A DNA stretch of 64,000 nucleotides from Rubrivivax sp. (GTDB taxonomy: Bacteria; Pseudomonadota; Gammaproteobacteria; Burkholderiales; Burkholderiaceae_C), in NCBI GenBank assembly GCA_024641965.1, contig JAHECC010000004.1, forward strand, positions 1,315 to 65,314, read 5' to 3'. Made by a program: the position numbers and the translations under genes. The notes beneath the pieces are model-generated. The model ran no database searches. It was given only the letters and a program-made list of their open reading frames with translations, and was not told the origin of the DNA. Shown here in pieces: positions 19,799 through 29,598 of this stretch; position 1 is the stretch's first letter; the number at the start of each line of letters is the position of its first letter.

Positions 19799-20761
19799 AT
19801 GGCCGCGGCTATGCTCGCGCGCTTGAGCACGACCCTCCTGACACCGCGCATGGCCAGCCTGCTGCAGCGCATCCAGCGCGCACAGCGCCGGCCTTTCCAT
19901 GCGATGTCGCCAACGGAAGCGCGCGCGGCCTACGAAGCAGCGGCGGAGATCCTCGACCTGCCGCGCGCGAAGCTGCAGCGCGTGCACGACTTCCATCTGC
20001 CGGCACGCGACGGTACACCGCTGCCGGCGCGGCTCTACGCCGATTCGGCGCAGACGCTGCCCGTGCTGCTTTACCTGCACGGCGGTGGCTTCGTCATCGG
20101 CTCGCTCGAAACCCACGACAGCCTGTGCCGCCAGCTCGCTCAGCGAAGCGGCGCGGCCGTGGTGGCGCTGGACTACCGTCTCGCGCCCGAACACCGCTTT
20201 CCGACCGCCGTCGAGGACGCCTGGTCGGCGTTGAGCTGGCTGCAAGGGCAGGGCGCTTCGATCGGCGTGGACGGTACGCGGCTGGCGGTTGGCGGTGACA
20301 GCGCGGGCGGCACGCTGGCGGCGGTGTGCGCGATCCTGTCGCGTGATCGCGAACTGCCTTTGGCCTTGCAGCTGCTGATCACGCCGGGCACGACTGCGTA
20401 TGCCGATACCGCATCACATCGCCTTTTCGCAAATGGCTTCATGCTCGATGCGGCCACCATCAACTGGTTCTTCGACCACACCATCGAGCACGCTCATCGG
20501 CCTGACTGGCGTTTTGCGCCCTTGGGTCACGATGACCTGCACGGCGTGGCACCGGCCTGCGTGATCCTGGCCGAATGCGACCCGCTGGTGGACGAAGGCA
20601 TTGCCTATGCGGACCGTCTGCGTCTGGCCGGCGTGAGCGTGGCCCTGGAGATGTATCGTGGGTTGACGCATGATTTCATCAAGATGGGCCGGGTGCTGAG
20701 CGAAGCCGCCGAAGCACAGCAGGCTGCGGCCCTGGCCATCCGAGGAGCGCTGAATCCATGA
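19799..20761 (+). CDS. alpha/beta hydrolase, hormone-sensitive-lipase type
   Basis: LYLHGGGFVIGS oxyanion motif, GGDSAGGTLAAV nucleophile elbow; start could also be 19811. Confidence 0.88.
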   Translation: MAAAMLARLSTTLLTPRMASLLQRIQRAQRRPFHAMSPTEARAAYEAAAEILDLPRAKLQRVHDFHLPARDGTPLPARLYADSAQTLPVLLYLHGGGFVIGSLETHDSLCRQLAQRSGAAVVALDYRLAPEHRFPTAVEDAWSALSWLQGQGASIGVDGTRLAVGGDSAGGTLAAVCAILSRDRELPLALQLLITPGTTAYADTASHRLFANGFMLDAATINWFFDHTIEHAHRPDWRFAPLGHDDLHGVAPACVILAECDPLVDEGIAYADRLRLAGVSVALEMYRGLTHDFIKMGRVLSEAAEAQQAAALAIRGALNP

Positions 20762-21615
20762 ATCGCGATGACTTCCGTTTCTTCGAGCGCCTGCGCGTGC
20801 GCTGGGTCGAGGTGGACCTGCAGAAGATCGTCTTCAACGGCCACTACCTGATGTATTTCGACACCGCGGTGGCGGGATACTGGCGCGCGATGGCCATGCC
20901 GTACCACGAGACCATGAAATATCTCGACGGCGACCTGTACGTGCGCAAGGCCACGCTCGAGTACCTGGACTCCGCGCGCTACGACGACCAGCTCGACATC
21001 GGCATGCGTTGCGTACGCATCGGCAACTCGTCGATCCTGTTCGGCGCGGCCGTGTACCGCGGCGACACGCTACTGGTCAGCGGCGAATTGGTTTACGTGT
21101 TTGCGAATCCCGACACGCAGACGCCGTTGCCCGTGCCTGCGCAATTGCGCGAGCTGCTGCAGGACTTCGAGGCCGGCAAGCCGATGCTCGATGTGCGTCT
21201 GGGCACCTGGGATGAACTCGGCCGCGAGGCAGCTGCCATCCGCACTCAGGTCTTCGTGCAGGAGCAGAAGATCCCGGCCGAGCTGGAATGGGACGCCGCC
21301 GATGTCGAGTGCATGCACGCCGTGGCCTACAACCGCTTCGGCATGGCCCTGGGCACCGGCCGCCTGCTCGAACATGCACCCGGCGTGGCAAAGATCGGCC
21401 GCATGGCGGTGCAGCAGACGATGCGCGGCGCGGATATCGGCCACGCGTTGCTCGACACGCTGATGCAGTGCGCACGCGAGCGCGGCGACCGCGAGCTGCT
21501 CTTGCACGCGCAATCGAGCGCCGTCGGCTTCTACGCTCGCGCCGGCTTCACGGCCCGTGGCAGCCCCTTCGAAGAAGCCGGCATCACGCATCTGGAAATG
21601 GTGCATGCACTGTAG
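20758..21615 (+). CDS. fused hotdog (4HBT) acyl-CoA thioesterase - GNAT N-acetyltransferase
   Basis: N-terminal RVRWVEVDLQKIVFNGHYLMYFDTA (YbgC-like) and C-terminal IRTQVFVQEQKIPAELEWD...KIGRMAVQQTMRGADIGHALL (GNAT/ElaA-like) in one ORF. Confidence 0.87.
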   Translation: MNRDDFRFFERLRVRWVEVDLQKIVFNGHYLMYFDTAVAGYWRAMAMPYHETMKYLDGDLYVRKATLEYLDSARYDDQLDIGMRCVRIGNSSILFGAAVYRGDTLLVSGELVYVFANPDTQTPLPVPAQLRELLQDFEAGKPMLDVRLGTWDELGREAAAIRTQVFVQEQKIPAELEWDAADVECMHAVAYNRFGMALGTGRLLEHAPGVAKIGRMAVQQTMRGADIGHALLDTLMQCARERGDRELLLHAQSSAVGFYARAGFTARGSPFEEAGITHLEMVHAL

Positions 21616-21630
21616 GCGCAGGCCGCTGCT

Positions 21631-21951
21631 TCAACCGTCCAGCGCTTCGAACACCTCGATGTGGCGCGCGCCCTTGAGCCAGCGTTGGGCGGCGGGCGCC
21701 ACGACGGCCTCGATCTGCTGCTGCAACGCATCGCCCACGCCCTCGGCGGCGATGTCGACATCGATGGCATAGGTCTCCATCAGCGTGGATTCGCCGGCCA
21801 CGAGGTCGCGGCGCTGGAACAGGCTGACCCTAAGCCCCGGGTGCTGTCGCGCAAGCTGCTGCTGCGCCTGGCGCACGGCCTGTTGGGCCGCAGACAGGTC
21901 GGCCGTCGCCAGGTGCCAGTAGGTGAAGAGTTGGCGCCGGCCCGCAGGCAT
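21631..21951 (-). CDS. DUF4936-like small protein
   Basis: ORF with internal ATG MPAGRRQLFTYWHLATADLSAA...; just downstream of ygfZ on the same strand. Confidence 0.6.
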   Translation of the reverse strand: MPAGRRQLFTYWHLATADLSAAQQAVRQAQQQLARQHPGLRVSLFQRRDLVAGESTLMETYAIDVDIAAEGVGDALQQQIEAVVAPAAQRWLKGARHIEVFEALDG

Positions 21952-21956
21952 GGCCC

Positions 21957-22895
21957 TTACCCGGCAGCGAGCGCGTAGGGCAGGGGCTGCGGTGTGAGCA
22001 GCGGGCCTTCGGCAGCGCCCGCATGCAAGGTGCCGCCTTCGAACGCGGCGATCTTCAGTTCCACCAGCGCGGCGCACGGGCCATCCGCAGTCGGCGCCGC
22101 CAGCACCACCATGCCCGCCGGCTGTGCCGGGTCGACGCTGTGGAACACCTCGGCTCCCGGTACGAGCGTCGCGGTCGCTTGCATCAGGTAGGTGCGCCGC
22201 TTCAAGGTACCGCGGTACTGGCTGCGTGCCACCACCTCCTGGCCGGGGTAGCAGCCCTTCTGGAAATCAACGCCGCCCAACAGTTCCAGGTTCAGCATCT
22301 GCGGCACGAACTGCTCGACCGTGGCCGCGGTGACCCGCGGCACGCCGCTGCGTACCTCGAGCCATGACCAGGCCTCGGGCTTCAGTGCCGGCAGCGGCGG
22401 TGGCGGCTGGTCGGCCGGTGCGGCGACGAGCCATCGCGCCGTGCCGTCGACATCGGGCAGGCGGATCGCTTGCGCATCGCCGGTCGAGATCAGGTCCCAT
22501 TCGGCAGCCTGCGCCGCGTCGCCCAGCCAAGTCTGCGCAGATGCACCGGCCAGGCCGTACAACGCGATGCTTTCGCTGGCATTGCTGAGCTTGCACTTGG
22601 CACGCAGCACGAACATCGACAGCCGCTTCAGCGTCGGCGCCAGCAGATCCGCGCTGCAGGCCAGCAGGATTTGGTCGGAAGGCGCACGCCACATCAAGAA
22701 TGTGGCCAACAGGCGGCCCTTGGCCGAGCAGTAGCCCGCCAGCCGCGCGTGACGCTCGTCCAAGTGCGTCACATCCTGCGTCAATTGGCCATGCAGAAAG
22801 CTTACGGCATCGGCGCCTTCGGCGCGGATCAGGCCCCAGTCGTACAGGCGCAATGCGCCGTCGACGGCGGGCTCGATGGCAGTGTGTTCAGGCAT
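21957..22895 (-). CDS. ygfZ: YgfZ/GcvT-domain folate-binding protein
   Basis: GADAVSFLHGQLTQDV, KGRLLATF, GGVDFQKGCYPGQEVVAR signature. Confidence 0.93.
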   Translation of the reverse strand: MPEHTAIEPAVDGALRLYDWGLIRAEGADAVSFLHGQLTQDVTHLDERHARLAGYCSAKGRLLATFLMWRAPSDQILLACSADLLAPTLKRLSMFVLRAKCKLSNASESIALYGLAGASAQTWLGDAAQAAEWDLISTGDAQAIRLPDVDGTARWLVAAPADQPPPPLPALKPEAWSWLEVRSGVPRVTAATVEQFVPQMLNLELLGGVDFQKGCYPGQEVVARSQYRGTLKRRTYLMQATATLVPGAEVFHSVDPAQPAGMVVLAAPTADGPCAALVELKIAAFEGGTLHAGAAEGPLLTPQPLPYALAAG

Positions 22896-22917
22896 GCCGC
22901 CATTATCATCGCCGCCC

Positions 22918-23937
22918 ATGTCTTCGATGTCCAAGGGGTCGCGCTGGCTGCTTTCGGCCCTGGCCTTGCTTGGCGTCGTGGCCGCGACAGGTGCCGCCGG
23001 CGGGTGGTGGTGGCTGCAGCGGCCGCTGGCACTGGCGGCGCCGACGGTGGAACTGTCCATCGAAACCGGCACCTCGCCGCGTAGCGTCGCCGCAGGGTGG
23101 GTCGACGCCGGTGTCAGGACGCATCCGGAATGGCTCTATCAATGGTTCCGCTGGTCCGGCCAAGCGCGGCGCATTCGTGCCGGAAGCTATTTGATCGAAG
23201 CCGGCACCACCCCGCGGCAATTGCTGGACAAGATGGTGCAGGGCGACGAGACCCTGGAAAAGCTGCGCTTCATCGAAGGCTGGACCTTGCGCCAGATGCG
23301 CTCTGCACTGGCGGCAGCGCCCTATCTGAAGCCTTCGAGCCAGGACATGGGCGATGCCGAACTGATGCGCTCGCTGGGCGAACCCGGCGTGGCGGGGGAA
23401 GGGCGCTTCTTTCCCGACACCTATGTCTACAGCCGTGGTGTGAGCGACCTTACGGTGCTGCGGCGCGCGCGGGCGACGATGCAGCGCCGCCTGGAAGCGG
23501 CCTGGCAGCAACGCGCGGCGGACACGCCGCTGAGCAGTCCCGAGCAGGCCTTGATCCTGGCCTCCATCGTCGAGAAGGAAACCGGACCGAAGGACGACCC
23601 GGGTCTGGTGGCCGGCGTGTTCCTGAACCGGCTGCGCATCGGCATGCCCTTGCAGAGCGACCCGACAGTGATCTACGGCCTGGGCGAAGCTTTCGACGGC
23701 AACCTGCGCAAGCGCGACCTGCTGGCCGATGGCGCCTTCAACAGCTATACGCGCGCCGGCCTGCCGCCCACGCCGATCGCCATGCCCGGCATGCGCTCGC
23801 TGCAGGCGGTGGTTCAACCCACGCCGACCAAGGCCTTGTATTTCGTGGCGCGCGGCGACGGCAGCAGCGAGTTCAGCGAAAACCTGGCCGACCATAATCG
23901 GGCGGTGAACAAGTACCAGCGCAAGACCGGGCCATGA
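22918..23937 (+). CDS. mltG: endolytic transglycosylase MltG (YceG-like)
   Basis: Single N-terminal [40 protein letters not shown]-like [18 protein letters not shown]. Confidence 0.95.
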   Translation: MSSMSKGSRWLLSALALLGVVAATGAAGGWWWLQRPLALAAPTVELSIETGTSPRSVAAGWVDAGVRTHPEWLYQWFRWSGQARRIRAGSYLIEAGTTPRQLLDKMVQGDETLEKLRFIEGWTLRQMRSALAAAPYLKPSSQDMGDAELMRSLGEPGVAGEGRFFPDTYVYSRGVSDLTVLRRARATMQRRLEAAWQQRAADTPLSSPEQALILASIVEKETGPKDDPGLVAGVFLNRLRIGMPLQSDPTVIYGLGEAFDGNLRKRDLLADGAFNSYTRAGLPPTPIAMPGMRSLQAVVQPTPTKALYFVARGDGSSEFSENLADHNRAVNKYQRKTGP

Positions 23938-24548
23938 ATGGCCGTTTCATCACGTTCGAGGGCATCGACGGTGCCGGCAAGTCCACGCACATCGCTGCAC
24001 TCGAGACCTGGCTGCGCGAGCGCGGGCAGGACGTGGTGCGCACGCGCGAGCCCGGCGGCAGTGCGCTGGCCGAACAGATTCGCGAATTGCTGCTGCACCA
24101 GCCGATGGATGCACTGACCGAATCGCTGCTCGTCTTCGCGGCACGCGGCGACCATCTGCGGCGCTGCATCGAACCGGCACTGGAGCGCGGCGCCACGGTG
24201 TTGTGCGACCGCTTCACCGACGCCACCTTTGCCTACCAGGGCGGCGGCCGTGCATTCGACCCGGCCGTGCTGACGCAGCTTGAAGCCTGGGTGCAACAAG
24301 GGCGCCAACCCGACCTGACGCTTTGGTTCGACCTGCCGCCGGCGCTGGCAGCTGAACGCCGTGGCGCGGCCCGCGCGCCCGACCGTTTCGAGCGGCAGGA
24401 CGAGGCTTTCTTCGAACGCGTGCGTGGGGCCTATGCACAGCGATTGGCGGAGGCGCCGGCGCGCTTCGTGCGGCTCGATGCCGCGCTCGAACGCAGCCAG
24501 GTATGGGCACAGATCGAGCGCGCCCTGGCGCAGCGGCGATGGTGGTAG
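23934..24548 (+). CDS. tmk: thymidylate kinase
   Basis: [17 protein letters not shown]-loop, [35 protein letters not shown]. Confidence 0.96.
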   Translation: MNGRFITFEGIDGAGKSTHIAALETWLRERGQDVVRTREPGGSALAEQIRELLLHQPMDALTESLLVFAARGDHLRRCIEPALERGATVLCDRFTDATFAYQGGGRAFDPAVLTQLEAWVQQGRQPDLTLWFDLPPALAAERRGAARAPDRFERQDEAFFERVRGAYAQRLAEAPARFVRLDAALERSQVWAQIERALAQRRWW

Positions 24549-25594
24549 GCGCGGACGGCAGCGTACCGTTGCCCTGGCTCGAAGCCCCGCTGCGACGGGC
24601 GCTGGCCCAGCAGCGCTCGCATGCCTTGCTGGTGCAGGCCCCGCACGGTGTCGGCACATTGGAGTTCATGCTCAAGCTGGCGCAGGCCTGGCTGTGCGAG
24701 GTTGCAGACGGGCCCAGGCCCTGCGGGCATTGCGAAAGCTGCCGGCTGGTCCGGTCGCGCACCCATCCGGACCTGCTGGTGCTGCTGCCGGAGGCGCTGC
24801 GCGTCGCGTTGAACTGGAGCGCTTCGGTCGACGACAGCGGCGACGGGGGCAAGAGCAAACGCAAACCGAGCCGGCAGATCCGGATCGACGAGGTGCGCGC
24901 GGCCATCGACTGGGTCGTGCAGACCTCGTCTCGCGGGCGTGCCAAGGTGATGGTGATGCACCCGGCCGAAAGCATGAATCTGCAGTCCGCCAGTGCGATG
25001 CTGAAGACGCTGGAAGAGCCTCCAGGGCAGGCGCGGTTGTTGTTGGGCACGGCCGATGCGGCGCACCTGTTGCCGACGCTGCGCAGCCGCTGCCAGCGCA
25101 TCGCCCTGGCCGCGCCGGCGGACTCACTGGCCTGCCGCTGGCTGGAAGAGCAGGGTGTGGGCGACGCACCGATACTGCTGGCCGCGGCTGGCGGCGCGCC
25201 GCTGGGCGCGATGGCGCTGGCGGCCAGGGGCATCGACGGCGCCGCCTGGCTGCGCTTGCCGCAGGCCGTGGCGCAGGGCCAGGCGGCGGCGTTTGCCGGC
25301 TGGACCGTGCCGCAGGTGGTGGATGGCCTGCAGAAGATCTGCCATGACGCGATGGTGCTGGCCGCAGACGGCACGCCGCGCTATTTTCCAATCCAGGTAC
25401 TACCGGAGGGCGCGCGGATGCCGCACCTGAGCGCCTGGGCACGCTCGCTGGGACGGGTTGCGCGCCATGACGAGCATCCGTGGAACGAAGCACTGCTGGT
25501 CGAGGCGATGGTCAGCGAAGGCCGTACATGCTGGCAAGAAGCCACACATCGCAGCACCGCCGGCCGCAGACCTTTGGATACACTTGCCCGATGA
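24539..25594 (+). CDS. holB: DNA polymerase III subunit delta'
   Basis: [18 protein letters not shown] zinc motif, [26 protein letters not shown]; overlaps tmk end. Confidence 0.92.
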   Translation: MVVGADGSVPLPWLEAPLRRALAQQRSHALLVQAPHGVGTLEFMLKLAQAWLCEVADGPRPCGHCESCRLVRSRTHPDLLVLLPEALRVALNWSASVDDSGDGGKSKRKPSRQIRIDEVRAAIDWVVQTSSRGRAKVMVMHPAESMNLQSASAMLKTLEEPPGQARLLLGTADAAHLLPTLRSRCQRIALAAPADSLACRWLEEQGVGDAPILLAAAGGAPLGAMALAARGIDGAAWLRLPQAVAQGQAAAFAGWTVPQVVDGLQKICHDAMVLAADGTPRYFPIQVLPEGARMPHLSAWARSLGRVARHDEHPWNEALLVEAMVSEGRTCWQEATHRSTAGRRPLDTLAR

Positions 25595-26004
25595 ACGATC
25601 GCGCGGCTGCCCGTATCGGCGCCCCGGCCGCAGCTACGGCCGGAACCAATGCCGTGGCAGCGCCGGCACGTCCGAGCGTGATCCAACTGGTGTTCCGCGA
25701 GAAGGGCGCCCTGTATGCGGCCTATATTCCGCTGCTCACTGATGGCGGATTGTTCGTGCCCACGGCGCGGGAGTACCGGCTGGGAGAGGATATCTACCTG
25801 TTGCTGTCCTTGCCCGACGACCCACAGCGTTACCCCGTGGCCGGCAAGGTGGCTTGGCTGACGCCGAGCAATGCCTCGGGCGGGCGCACGCAAGGCGTCG
25901 GTGTGCGCTTTCCGGCCGACGAAAAGACGCGCGGCCTGAAACTGAAGATCGAAGAACTGCTTGGCACGATGATTTCGTCGGCAAAGCCGACGCAGACCCT
26001 GTAG
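25591..26004 (+). CDS. pilZ: PilZ domain protein
   Basis: LFVPTAREYRLGEDIYLLLSLPDDPQRYPVAGKVAWLTP...QGVGVRFP; conserved holB-pilZ-tatD order. Confidence 0.85.
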   Translation: MNDRAAARIGAPAAATAGTNAVAAPARPSVIQLVFREKGALYAAYIPLLTDGGLFVPTAREYRLGEDIYLLLSLPDDPQRYPVAGKVAWLTPSNASGGRTQGVGVRFPADEKTRGLKLKIEELLGTMISSAKPTQTL

Positions 26005-26040
26005 ACCGGTAGCCGCGTGGCAGGCGCGACAATCGCGCCG

Positions 26041-26826
26041 ATGTTCGTCGACTCTCACTGCCACCTCAGCTTTCCCGAACTGCACACGCGCATCGACGAC
26101 ATCCGCCACGCGATGCGCGATGCCCAGGTCGATGCCGCGCTATGCATCTGCACGACACTGGAGGAATTCCCTACCGTGCATGCGCTGGCGCTGGCCCATG
26201 ACAACTTCTGGGCCAGTGCCGGCGTGCACCCCGACAACGAGGGCGTGCGAGAGCCCGATGTCGATGCACTGCTGCGACTGGCCGCGCTGCCGAAAGTGGT
26301 GGCCATTGGCGAAACCGGGCTGGACTACTACCGGCTGGACGGCCGCTCGCATGCGCAGATGGCATGGCAGCGCGAGCGTTTTCGCGTGCACATCCGCGCG
26401 GCACGGGCCAGCGCCCTGCCGCTGGTGGTCCATACGCGAAGCGCCAGTCAGGACACGCTGGACATCCTGCGAGAGGAGGGCGCCGGCCAGGTAAGCGGCG
26501 TGTTCCATTGTTTCACCGAGACCCAGCAGGTGGCCGATGCGGCGCTCGAGATGGGGTTTCACATCTCGTTTTCGGGCATCCTGAGCTTCAAGAACGCGAA
26601 GGCGTTGCGCCAGGTGGCCGCGAGCGTGCCCTTGGAGCGCTGCCTGATCGAAACCGACAGCCCCTATCTGGCGCCGGTACCGCATCGCGGCAAGATCAAC
26701 CAGCCCGCGTATGTGGCCCATGTGGCTGCCGCACTGGCCGAACTGAAAGGTCTGGACGTGGACCAGGTGGCACAGGTCACGAGTCGAAATTTTGCCAATC
26801 TGTTCGGACGCACTGCGACCCCATAG
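26041..26826 (+). CDS. tatD: TatD family hydrolase
   Basis: MFVDSHCHLSFPE, AIGETGLDYY, LVVHTRSASQDTLDIL, GVFHCFTE, IETDSPYLAPVPHRGKINQPAYV. Confidence 0.95.
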   Translation: MFVDSHCHLSFPELHTRIDDIRHAMRDAQVDAALCICTTLEEFPTVHALALAHDNFWASAGVHPDNEGVREPDVDALLRLAALPKVVAIGETGLDYYRLDGRSHAQMAWQRERFRVHIRAARASALPLVVHTRSASQDTLDILREEGAGQVSGVFHCFTETQQVADAALEMGFHISFSGILSFKNAKALRQVAASVPLERCLIETDSPYLAPVPHRGKINQPAYVAHVAAALAELKGLDVDQVAQVTSRNFANLFGRTATP

Positions 26827-26840
26827 TGGAGATCTAATAC

Positions 26841-27464
26841 ATGAAGAAATACTTTATATATGTCGTTTATCTGCTTGTCATAATTGGAGTTTCAAATTCA
26901 TTTGCAGACTCGTACGTAGACTATTTCCGGGCCGTCAACACGGACAACGCCAGCGGCGTCGAGGAATTGCTGGCACGTGGATTCGACCCCAACACGCTCA
27001 GCAGCTATGGCCAGACAGGCCTGTACCTGGCCATCCGCGACGACTCGCCGAAGGTGGCGGAGGTGCTGATGGCCAGCCCGACGCTGAATGTCGATCAGGC
27101 CAATGTCGTAGGTGAAACCGCGATGATGATGGCGGCACTGCGTGGCAACCTGGCATGGACCAAACGGCTCATCGCCCGCGGCGCCAAGGTGCAGCGCGAT
27201 GGGTGGACGCCATTGCACTATGCGGCGACGGGTCCGAATGTCGAAGTGGTGGCCTTTTTGCTGGAACTGGGTGCCGTCATTGACGTGCGCGCGCCCAATG
27301 GCAACACGCCTCTGATGATGGCAGCCAGCTTCGGCGACGAGGAAGTCGTCAAGCTGCTGCTCAAGCGCGGTGCAGACAAGAAGTTGAAGAACGATCGCGA
27401 GCAGAGCGCGGCGGATCTCGCGCGCGTCGCCGGGCGGCCTTGGCTGCTGCCGCTGCTGGAGTGA
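26841..27464 (+). CDS. ankyrin repeat protein with signal peptide
   Basis: MKKYFIYVVYLLVIIGVSNSFA signal; repeats such as DGWTPLHYAATGPNVEVVAFLLELGAVID / NGNTPLMMAASFGDEEVVKLLLKRGADKK. Confidence 0.9.
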   Translation: MKKYFIYVVYLLVIIGVSNSFADSYVDYFRAVNTDNASGVEELLARGFDPNTLSSYGQTGLYLAIRDDSPKVAEVLMASPTLNVDQANVVGETAMMMAALRGNLAWTKRLIARGAKVQRDGWTPLHYAATGPNVEVVAFLLELGAVIDVRAPNGNTPLMMAASFGDEEVVKLLLKRGADKKLKNDREQSAADLARVAGRPWLLPLLE

Positions 27465-27587
27465 TGTCGTGTCGAGGTGACAAGCTTGTCAGTGTGTTTC
27501 CGACAGTCGGCATGGGCTCGCGCCGACTGCGCAATGCTGGACTGGGTCATAGAGTGGCCCATGCCAATCCCGGCAAGGAGACACACG

Positions 27588-27827
27588 ATGACCACGCCAC
27601 GCATTCACATCGACAACCCGTTTGCCTTGCTGATGGACCCGGAGTCCATCTTCCGTGCGATTGAGGGCTCAGAACGCCTCGAGCGCCTGCACAGCCGCGT
27701 GTGCCGTCCGTTGGACAAGCCGCTGCTGCCGCATGCGCCCGCTGAAGCCGCAGCGACCTTCGATCAGGCCGTCGATACGACGGAAGACGAGTTCCTGTTC
27801 GATGATTTGCCTGGCGAGGCCATCTGA
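27588..27827 (+). CDS. hypothetical small protein (79 aa)
   Basis: ATG with upstream AAGGAG; MTTPRIHIDNPFALLMDPESIFRAIEGSERLERLHSRVCRPLDKPLL... Confidence 0.6.
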   Translation: MTTPRIHIDNPFALLMDPESIFRAIEGSERLERLHSRVCRPLDKPLLPHAPAEAAATFDQAVDTTEDEFLFDDLPGEAI

Positions 27828-27951
27828 CAGCAAATTCCGGTTCGGCAATTTCCAAGGACGGTCCGTCCATATGAATGCGCGACGATGTATATTATGTTAA
27901 CTATAAGACGTCTCACCGATGAGCGTCGAGATGCCGCGTCGCCCAAATGAA

Positions 27952-27973
27952 TGCGGGCCCCATAGGGCCCGCA
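27952..27973 (-). terminator. GC-rich hairpin downstream of thiolase gene (candidate terminator)
   Basis: TGCGGGCCC-CATA-GGGCCCGCA; weak T-rich stretch follows on minus strand. Confidence 0.5.
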
Positions 27974-28008
27974 GCAACCAGATCAGCGGGCCAGCGCCCG
28001 CGTGACAA

Positions 28009-29193
28009 TCACAGCCGTTCGAACACCGCGGCGATGCCCTGACCGCCGCCGATGCACATCGTCACCAGCGCGTACTTGCCGTTGGTGCGCTGCAGTTCAT
28101 ACACCGCCTTGGTGGCCAGGAATGCGCCCGAGCAACCAATCGGGTGGCCCAGCGCAATCGCGCCGCCATTGACGTTGGTCTTCTTCATGTCCAGTTCCAG
28201 CCCACGCGCCACGGCCAGCGCCTGTGCGGCGAAGGCCTCGTTGGACTCGATCACGTCCATCTTGTCCAACGTCAGGCCGGCTTTCTTCAGTGCCAGTTTG
28301 GTCGCCGGAATCGGGCCTTCGCCCATGATTTCGTTGGGCACACCGGCGACCGCATAGGAGACCAATCGCGCCATTGGCTTGTGTCCGGCGGACGCCGCCA
28401 CGGCGGCATCGGCCAGCACGAAGAAGGCCGCACCGTCGTTGATGCCCGAGGCATTGCCCGCGGTCACCGTACCGTCCTTCTTGAACGCCGGCTTCATCTT
28501 GGCCAGCGATTCCGCGGTGGTATTGGGCTTGACGTGCTCGTCGGTGTCGAAGGTCACCTCACCCTTGCGGGTTTGCTTGACGATGGCCACGATCTGTGAC
28601 TTGAAGCGCCCATCGGCAATCGCCGCCGCCGCGCGCTTGTGCGATTCGGCCGCCAGCGCGTCCTGTTCCTCACGGGTGATGCCCCATTTGGCGGCCAGGT
28701 TTTCGGCCGTGATACCCATGTGGCCGACGCCGAAGGGGTCGGTCAGCGTGGACACCATCGAATCGAACATCTTGGTGTCGCCCATGCGCGCGCCACTGCG
28801 CATCGCCGGCGACATGTAGGCGCCGCGGCTCATGACCTCGACGCCGCCGCCGATGCCGTAGTCGCAGTCGCCGAGCAGGATGTTTTGCGCCGTGGTCACG
28901 ATGCCCTGCAGACCCGACGAACACAGCCGGTTGACCGCCATGGCCACCGAGTCCATCGGCAACCCTGCCTGGATCGAGGCCACGCGCGCCACATAGGCGA
29001 AGCGCGGCTCGGTGGGAATGGTGTTGCCCACGGTCACGTAGTTGATCGCCTTGGGGTCCACGCCCGAGCGCTTCACCGCCTCCTTCATCACCGAACCGGC
29101 CAGCTCGCATGGCTCCATATCTGACAACGACCCACCGAAAGTGCCGATCGCCGACCTTGCCGCACCCAAGACCACCACGTCACGCTTGCTCAT
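28009..29193 (-). CDS. acetyl-CoA acetyltransferase / beta-ketothiolase (BktB-like)
   Basis: NRLCSSGLQGIVTTAQNI active-site Cys, NVNGGAIALGHPIGCSGA, MCIGGGQGIAAVFERL. Confidence 0.93.
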   Translation of the reverse strand: MSKRDVVVLGAARSAIGTFGGSLSDMEPCELAGSVMKEAVKRSGVDPKAINYVTVGNTIPTEPRFAYVARVASIQAGLPMDSVAMAVNRLCSSGLQGIVTTAQNILLGDCDYGIGGGVEVMSRGAYMSPAMRSGARMGDTKMFDSMVSTLTDPFGVGHMGITAENLAAKWGITREEQDALAAESHKRAAAAIADGRFKSQIVAIVKQTRKGEVTFDTDEHVKPNTTAESLAKMKPAFKKDGTVTAGNASGINDGAAFFVLADAAVAASAGHKPMARLVSYAVAGVPNEIMGEGPIPATKLALKKAGLTLDKMDVIESNEAFAAQALAVARGLELDMKKTNVNGGAIALGHPIGCSGAFLATKAVYELQRTNGKYALVTMCIGGGQGIAAVFERL

Positions 29194-29428
29194 CCTTGTC
29201 TCCTTGACAGTTTGAAACGCCTAAACCCCGAAGATAACGCCAACCGCTGGCGTCGTGCTGACAAGCGAGATTCAGCTTGCGCTAACGCAAGCCATACGGC
29301 GTGGCGCCAGAATAGCCGCAAAGTCGCGGCAGTTGCAGCCGCCACCTTCGAAGTTGCGCTCGGTATGGGAGCCCTGAATCACTGCCACAGCCCTGCATCA
29401 CCGAGGCGCCGGCGGAGCGGATCGACCA

Positions 29429-29451
29429 TGAAAAAGCCCCTTGCGGGGCTT
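29429..29451 (-). terminator. Rho-independent terminator downstream of tRNA-Ser
   Basis: Minus strand AAGCCCC-GCAA-GGGGCTT followed by TTT. Confidence 0.8.
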
Positions 29452-29467
29452 CGTTCGTAAGCATGTC

Positions 29468-29560
29468 TGGCGGAGCCGGAGGGATTCGAACCCTCGATGC
29501 AGGTTTTGCCCACATACTCCCTTAGCAGGGGAGCACCTTCGGCCACTCGGTCACAGCTCC
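29468..29560 (-). tRNA. tRNA-Ser(GCU)
   Basis: Minus strand GGAGCTGTGACCGAGTGGCCGAAGGTGCTCCCCTGCTAAGGGAG...GGTTCGAATCCCTCCGGCTCCGCCA; long variable arm, anticodon GCT, encoded CCA. Confidence 0.95.
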
Positions 29561-29598
29561 GCAGATCGAAGGCAAATTCTAACCGCTGGTCTTGCGTA

